The position numbers and the translations under genes were made by a program. From Bradyrhizobium sp. SRS-191 (lineage in GTDB: Bacteria > Pseudomonadota > Alphaproteobacteria > Rhizobiales > Xanthobacteraceae): a DNA stretch of 64,000 bases. How positions within the stretch are numbered: the first letter of the stretch is position 1; each line of letters begins with the position of its first letter. The DNA is taken from contig NZ_JANBVS010000009.1 of the NCBI RefSeq assembly GCF_024586915.1, positions 1-64,000 of the forward strand. The letters run 5' to 3'. Shown in pieces: positions 61,197 to 64,000 of the stretch. The notes below the pieces were generated by a model. The model made no database searches. It was not told the DNA's origin and worked only from the letters and a program-made list of their open reading frames with translations.

Positions 61197-61970
61197 TCAG
61201 CGCTCGACGAACGCCTTCTCGATCACGAAGTGGCCGGGCTCGTTGCCGCTGCCTTCGAGGAAGCCGCGCGACTCGAACATGGTCTTGAGCTCCTCGAGCA
61301 TCGCCGGGCTGCCGCACATCATGATGCGGTCCTTGGCGATGTCGAGCTCGTGCTGGCCAAGATCGTTGAACAGCTGCTGCGACGAGATCAGGTCGGTGAT
61401 GCGGCCGCGATTGCGGAACGGCTCGCGGGTGACGGTCGGATAGTAGTGCAGCTTGCCTTCCAGCAGCTCCCCGAACAGCTCGTCCTCGCGCAGCTTGGCA
61501 ACGACGCTCTCGCCATAGGCGAGCTCGGCGACCTGGCGGCAGCCATGGACCAGCACGATGCTCTCGAACCGCTCGTAAACGTCGGGGTCCTTGATCAGGC
61601 TGGCGAACGGCGCAAGACCGGTCCCGGTCGACAGCAGCAGCAGCCGGCTGCCGGGCAGCAGGTTGTCAGGAATCAGCGTGCCGGTGGCCTTGCGGCCGAC
61701 CAGGATGGTATCGCCTTCCTTGATCTTCTGGAGGCGCGAGGTCAGCGGGCCGTCCTGCACCTTGATGCTGAAGAACTCGAGCTCCTCCTCGTGATTGGCG
61801 CTCGCCATGCTGTAGGCGCGCAGCAGCGGGCGGCCCTCGACCTCGAGGCCGATCATCGCGAACTGACCATTCTGGAAACGGAAGCCCGCATCGCGGGTCG
61901 CCCGGAAGGAGAACAGAGTGTCCGTCCAGTGGTGAACGGAAAGAACTTTCTCTTTATAGAACGCGCTCAT
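61197..61970 (-). CDS. fpr: ferredoxin--NADP+ reductase
   Basis: The 257-residue enzyme has FAD-binding RAYSMAS and the NADP-binding LLSTGTGLAPFASLI and RIMMCGSPAMLEEL, ending FVIEKAFVER as in bacterial Fpr. It passes electrons between NADPH and ferredoxin or flavodoxin. ATG 61968-61970 (MSAFYKEKVLS) is the family start; the open frame continues upstream to 62114 without similarity. It has its own downstream terminator. Confidence 0.92.
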   Translation of the reverse strand: MSAFYKEKVLSVHHWTDTLFSFRATRDAGFRFQNGQFAMIGLEVEGRPLLRAYSMASANHEEELEFFSIKVQDGPLTSRLQKIKEGDTILVGRKATGTLIPDNLLPGSRLLLLSTGTGLAPFASLIKDPDVYERFESIVLVHGCRQVAELAYGESVVAKLREDELFGELLEGKLHYYPTVTREPFRNRGRITDLISSQQLFNDLGQHELDIAKDRIMMCGSPAMLEELKTMFESRGFLEGSGNEPGHFVIEKAFVER

Positions 61971-62258
61971 GTCGTTTGTTTTTTCACGTGGGCTGAAGTT
62001 GGAAGAAACAAGTCGTGACGAGGCAGGATCGCAAAAAACCCTATAGATCCCAGCGATTTTCGGCGCCTGATGTACGTGAAAACAGCAAATAATCAACCCG
62101 CATGACTGCACCATTGATCACGATCAAACGCATGCCGGCCCGTGCCGGATCGCCTCGATCTGCAATTCGTTCGTACACAAACGACATGGGTAATTTACTT
62201 GCCGAGACCAGGGCTTTCCAGCACTTTAATTCCGCAACCACGGCCCAATCCTTGAGCA

Positions 62259-63242
62259 ATGATTAACCATCCGCACCACCAGCTCGCCGCCGTGACCCGC
62301 TATTGCGCCGAGCGGGGGATTTCGCTCGACGTCCGGGAGGACGGCTGGTTGCTGGTGCTCGGCAATGCCACCAAGCGTCACCTGATCTTCGGCTATGATC
62401 TCGGCCTGAACAGTGCGGTGGCGCACAGAATTGCCTGCGACAAGGCCGCGACGGCCGCCCTGCTGGCGGCCTCCGGGGTTCCCGCGGTCCCGCATGCGTT
62501 CTTTCTCGGGCCGGCCATGGCGGGCAGCAGCGAGCCCGAATGGACATCCATTCTGGAATTGCTCGAGGCGCATCCGAGCGGGCTGGTCGTGAAACCGAAT
62601 GAGGGGACGTCGGGACGCGGGGTGACGCGCGTCCACGCCGCGACCGAGCTCAAGAACGCGCTCACCGTCATCTTCGATACCGGAGCCAGCGCAGCGATTG
62701 CGCCGCTGCTGGAGATCGTGGACGAAGTTCGCGTCATCCTGCTCGATGGCGTTCCACTGATTGTCTATCGCAAGCAGCGGCCCGTCGTGACCGGCGACGG
62801 AATTCATTCCGTGCGCGAGCTCGCGCTGAGGGCTGCGCCGATCCAGCAGCAGTCGCAACTGCTTCGGCGCCTCGCCGCGGAGTTCGACGCATCGACGCTG
62901 CACGCGATCGTCCCCCACGGCGAGCAGCGCCTGTTGAGCTGGCGGCACAATCTCGAATTCGGCGCCCGGCCGGTGCTGCTGAGGGACGGCGAGCTGCGCG
63001 AGACCTGCACGGCACTGGCGCGGGAAGCCGCACGCGCGATCAACATCCGCTATACGTCGGTCGATGTCGTCATGGCCGACAGCCAATGGCGGGTGCTCGA
63101 GATCAATTCGGGCGTGAAGCTGGAGGCGCTCGGCGAGCATGCGCCCGAGCTGGTGGAGGCAGCCACGTTCGCCGCGCTCGACGCCATCTTTGCACCCCGT
63201 GCCTCGGGATCAGCAGCAGCGGGATCCAAACTCTCGCAATAA
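62259..63242 (+). CDS. orphan ATP-grasp ligase-like protein
   Basis: The 327-residue protein has a short N-terminal domain (HLIFGYDLGLNSAVAHRIACDK) and an ATP-grasp core: GLVVKPNEGTSGRGVTRV, EVRVILLDGVPLIVYRK and YTSVDVVMADSQWRVLEINSG. This layout is close to cyanophycin-synthetase and glutathione-synthetase-like or RimK-like ligases that join an amino acid or peptide to a carboxylate. No obvious partner gene is next to it, so the substrate is unknown. It is divergent from fpr. Confidence 0.8.
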   Translation: MINHPHHQLAAVTRYCAERGISLDVREDGWLLVLGNATKRHLIFGYDLGLNSAVAHRIACDKAATAALLAASGVPAVPHAFFLGPAMAGSSEPEWTSILELLEAHPSGLVVKPNEGTSGRGVTRVHAATELKNALTVIFDTGASAAIAPLLEIVDEVRVILLDGVPLIVYRKQRPVVTGDGIHSVRELALRAAPIQQQSQLLRRLAAEFDASTLHAIVPHGEQRLLSWRHNLEFGARPVLLRDGELRETCTALAREAARAINIRYTSVDVVMADSQWRVLEINSGVKLEALGEHAPELVEAATFAALDAIFAPRASGSAAAGSKLSQ

Positions 63243-63293
63243 GATTTCTCTAGCGTCCATTGGAATGAGAGATTAGTCTCCGGCCCAAAATAA

Positions 63294-63305
63294 ACAGTAT
63301 ACTGT
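63294..63305. promoter_or_regulatory. perfect 12-bp palindrome, candidate operator
   Basis: ACAGTATACTGT lies 18 bases before the TTG start of the monooxygenase gene and overlaps TATACT (63299-63304), a -10-like box. A dimeric regulator such as a MarR- or GntR-type repressor of aromatic degradation would fit, but none is in the window. Confidence 0.6.
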
Positions 63306-63322
63306 CAATTGGGAGAGCGCCC

Positions 63323-64000
63323 TTGCGCATCGCCGTACTCGGCGGCGGCCCTGGCGGGCTGTATTTCGCCTATCTCTGGAAGAAGCGGCACCCGTCCGCC
63401 GTCGTCGATCTGTTCGAACAGAACCCGGCCGGCGCGACCTGGGGCTTCGGCGTCGTGTTCTCCGACCAGGCGCTGGAATTCCTCCGCGCCGACGATCCCG
63501 ACACGGTCGATGCGATTGCGCCGCGCATGGAGAGCTGGCGCAACATCACGCTCAATCTGCACGGCGAGAGCGTCGAGATCGACGGCGTCGGCTTCTCCGC
63601 AATCGGGCGACTCGAACTGCTGAAGCTGTTGCAAGAGCGCGCCGCGAGCGTCGGCGTGATCGCCCGTTACGGCACCGCCATCCAGTCGCTGGATCAGCTC
63701 TCGGGCTATGATCTGATCGTCGCCGCCGACGGATTGAACTCGCTCGTCCGGCGCAGCTTCGAAGGCGATTTCGGCTTCTCGGTGTCCTACTCCAGCAACA
63801 AGTTCGCCTGGTACGGCACGAGCAAGACCTTCAAGACGCTGTCGCAGACCTTCGTCCGGTCCGATCGCGGTACCTTCAATGCGCATCACTATCGCTACGC
63901 GCCCGACATGAGCACGTTCCTGGTCGAGTGCGATCGCGCCACCTGGCACGCCTACGGCTTTGCGGAAAAGTCAGTCGACGAGTCCCGGCGCATCTGCGAG
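63323..64000 (+). CDS. FAD-dependent monooxygenase, salicylyl/aminobenzoyl-CoA hydroxylase type (5' part)
   Basis: The 226 residues seen form the FAD-binding start of a group A flavin monooxygenase: GGGPGGLYFAYLWKK, WGFGVVFSDQALEFL, LIVAADGLNSLVRRSF. The sequence resembles bifunctional salicylyl-CoA 5-hydroxylase/2-aminobenzoyl-CoA monooxygenase, where a flavin-reductase (OYE-like) half would follow; the gene runs past the window end. The TTG start has GGGAGA six to seven bases upstream. A perfect palindrome sits in its promoter. Confidence 0.8.
   Translation, partial: MRIAVLGGGPGGLYFAYLWKKRHPSAVVDLFEQNPAGATWGFGVVFSDQALEFLRADDPDTVDAIAPRMESWRNITLNLHGESVEIDGVGFSAIGRLELLKLLQERAASVGVIARYGTAIQSLDQLSGYDLIVAADGLNSLVRRSFEGDFGFSVSYSSNKFAWYGTSKTFKTLSQTFVRSDRGTFNAHHYRYAPDMSTFLVECDRATWHAYGFAEKSVDESRRICE

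Noticed and set aside
57189..62018. A very long open plus-strand frame (about 1600 codons)
   Set aside because: It runs antisense through three clear minus-strand genes (glutamate-synthase-like, acyl-CoA synthetase, fpr) and through non-coding gaps. Its translation is rich in Arg, His and Gln with no domain, a typical shadow in GC-rich DNA.

Overview
The window is one continuous stretch of GC-rich chromosome from an alphaproteobacterium, most likely Bradyrhizobium or a close relative in the Nitrobacteraceae. Four things point there: the ChvI-ChvG-HprK-EIIA-HPr gene order, the strong G/C third-position bias of every gene, the type of dispersed palindromic repeats, and the product set (MddA-like methyltransferase, many PAS/chemotaxis proteins, NitT/TauT-type ABC systems, CoA-linked aromatic degradation at the right edge). 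This assignment comes from reading, not from a search. I see no rRNA, tRNA, CRISPR array, prophage or intact insertion sequence.

Layout. 0.1-5.2 kb: a HugZ-like heme/FMN-binding protein, then the envelope-stress two-component pair ChvI/ChvG run together with a regulatory PTS (HprK, EIIA, HPr). 5.2-13.2 kb: a GT39-type membrane glycosyltransferase, LepA, a chemoreceptor, a DUF1801 protein, and a rhodanese divergent from an FtrA-like regulator. 13.3-21.2 kb: a PAS-GGDEF-EAL protein with a damaged GGDEF motif, murein endopeptidase MepA, a small exported protein, an antitoxin relic, a K+/H+ antiporter and an MscS channel.

21.4-26.1 kb is the most unusual region. A 535-residue glycine-zipper protein is built of seven 54-residue repeats of identical length. 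It is followed by an 85-residue protein that looks like a free-standing subtilisin propeptide, then a 604-residue subtilase with its own propeptide-like N-terminus. Facing them is a NarL-type regulator whose receiver lacks the acidic pair and the conserved lysine. I propose these as one repeat-substrate/protease/inhibitor system, possibly undescribed.

26.5-39.8 kb: methionine aminopeptidase, an exported intradiol dioxygenase, an MFS exporter, MddA, a BTAD-alpha/beta-hydrolase fusion, a MAPEG protein, RadC, an FNR-like regulator with cluster-type cysteines divergent from a soluble triple-PAS chemoreceptor, a DMT transporter divergent from a MocR-type regulator, and small exported proteins. 39.9-43.4 kb: two tandem paralogous membrane sensors that end after their PAS domains with no output domain.

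43.5-48.8 kb: a minus-strand operon with overlapping stop/start codons (NMT1-like binding protein, ATPase, permease, 2-hydroxyacid dehydrogenase, double-Inh protein) divergent from a creatininase-family amidohydrolase. 48.9-53.2 kb: a small exported protein, a chimeric outer-membrane beta-barrel and a CNNM/CBS transporter. 53.2-54.3 kb is non-coding and repeat-rich. 54.3-64 kb: an ABC transporter with fused permease halves and no local binding protein, a glutamate-synthase-like oxidoreductase, an acyl-CoA synthetase, ferredoxin-NADP reductase, an orphan ATP-grasp protein, and the start of a flavin monooxygenase that runs off the window behind a perfect 12-bp palindrome.
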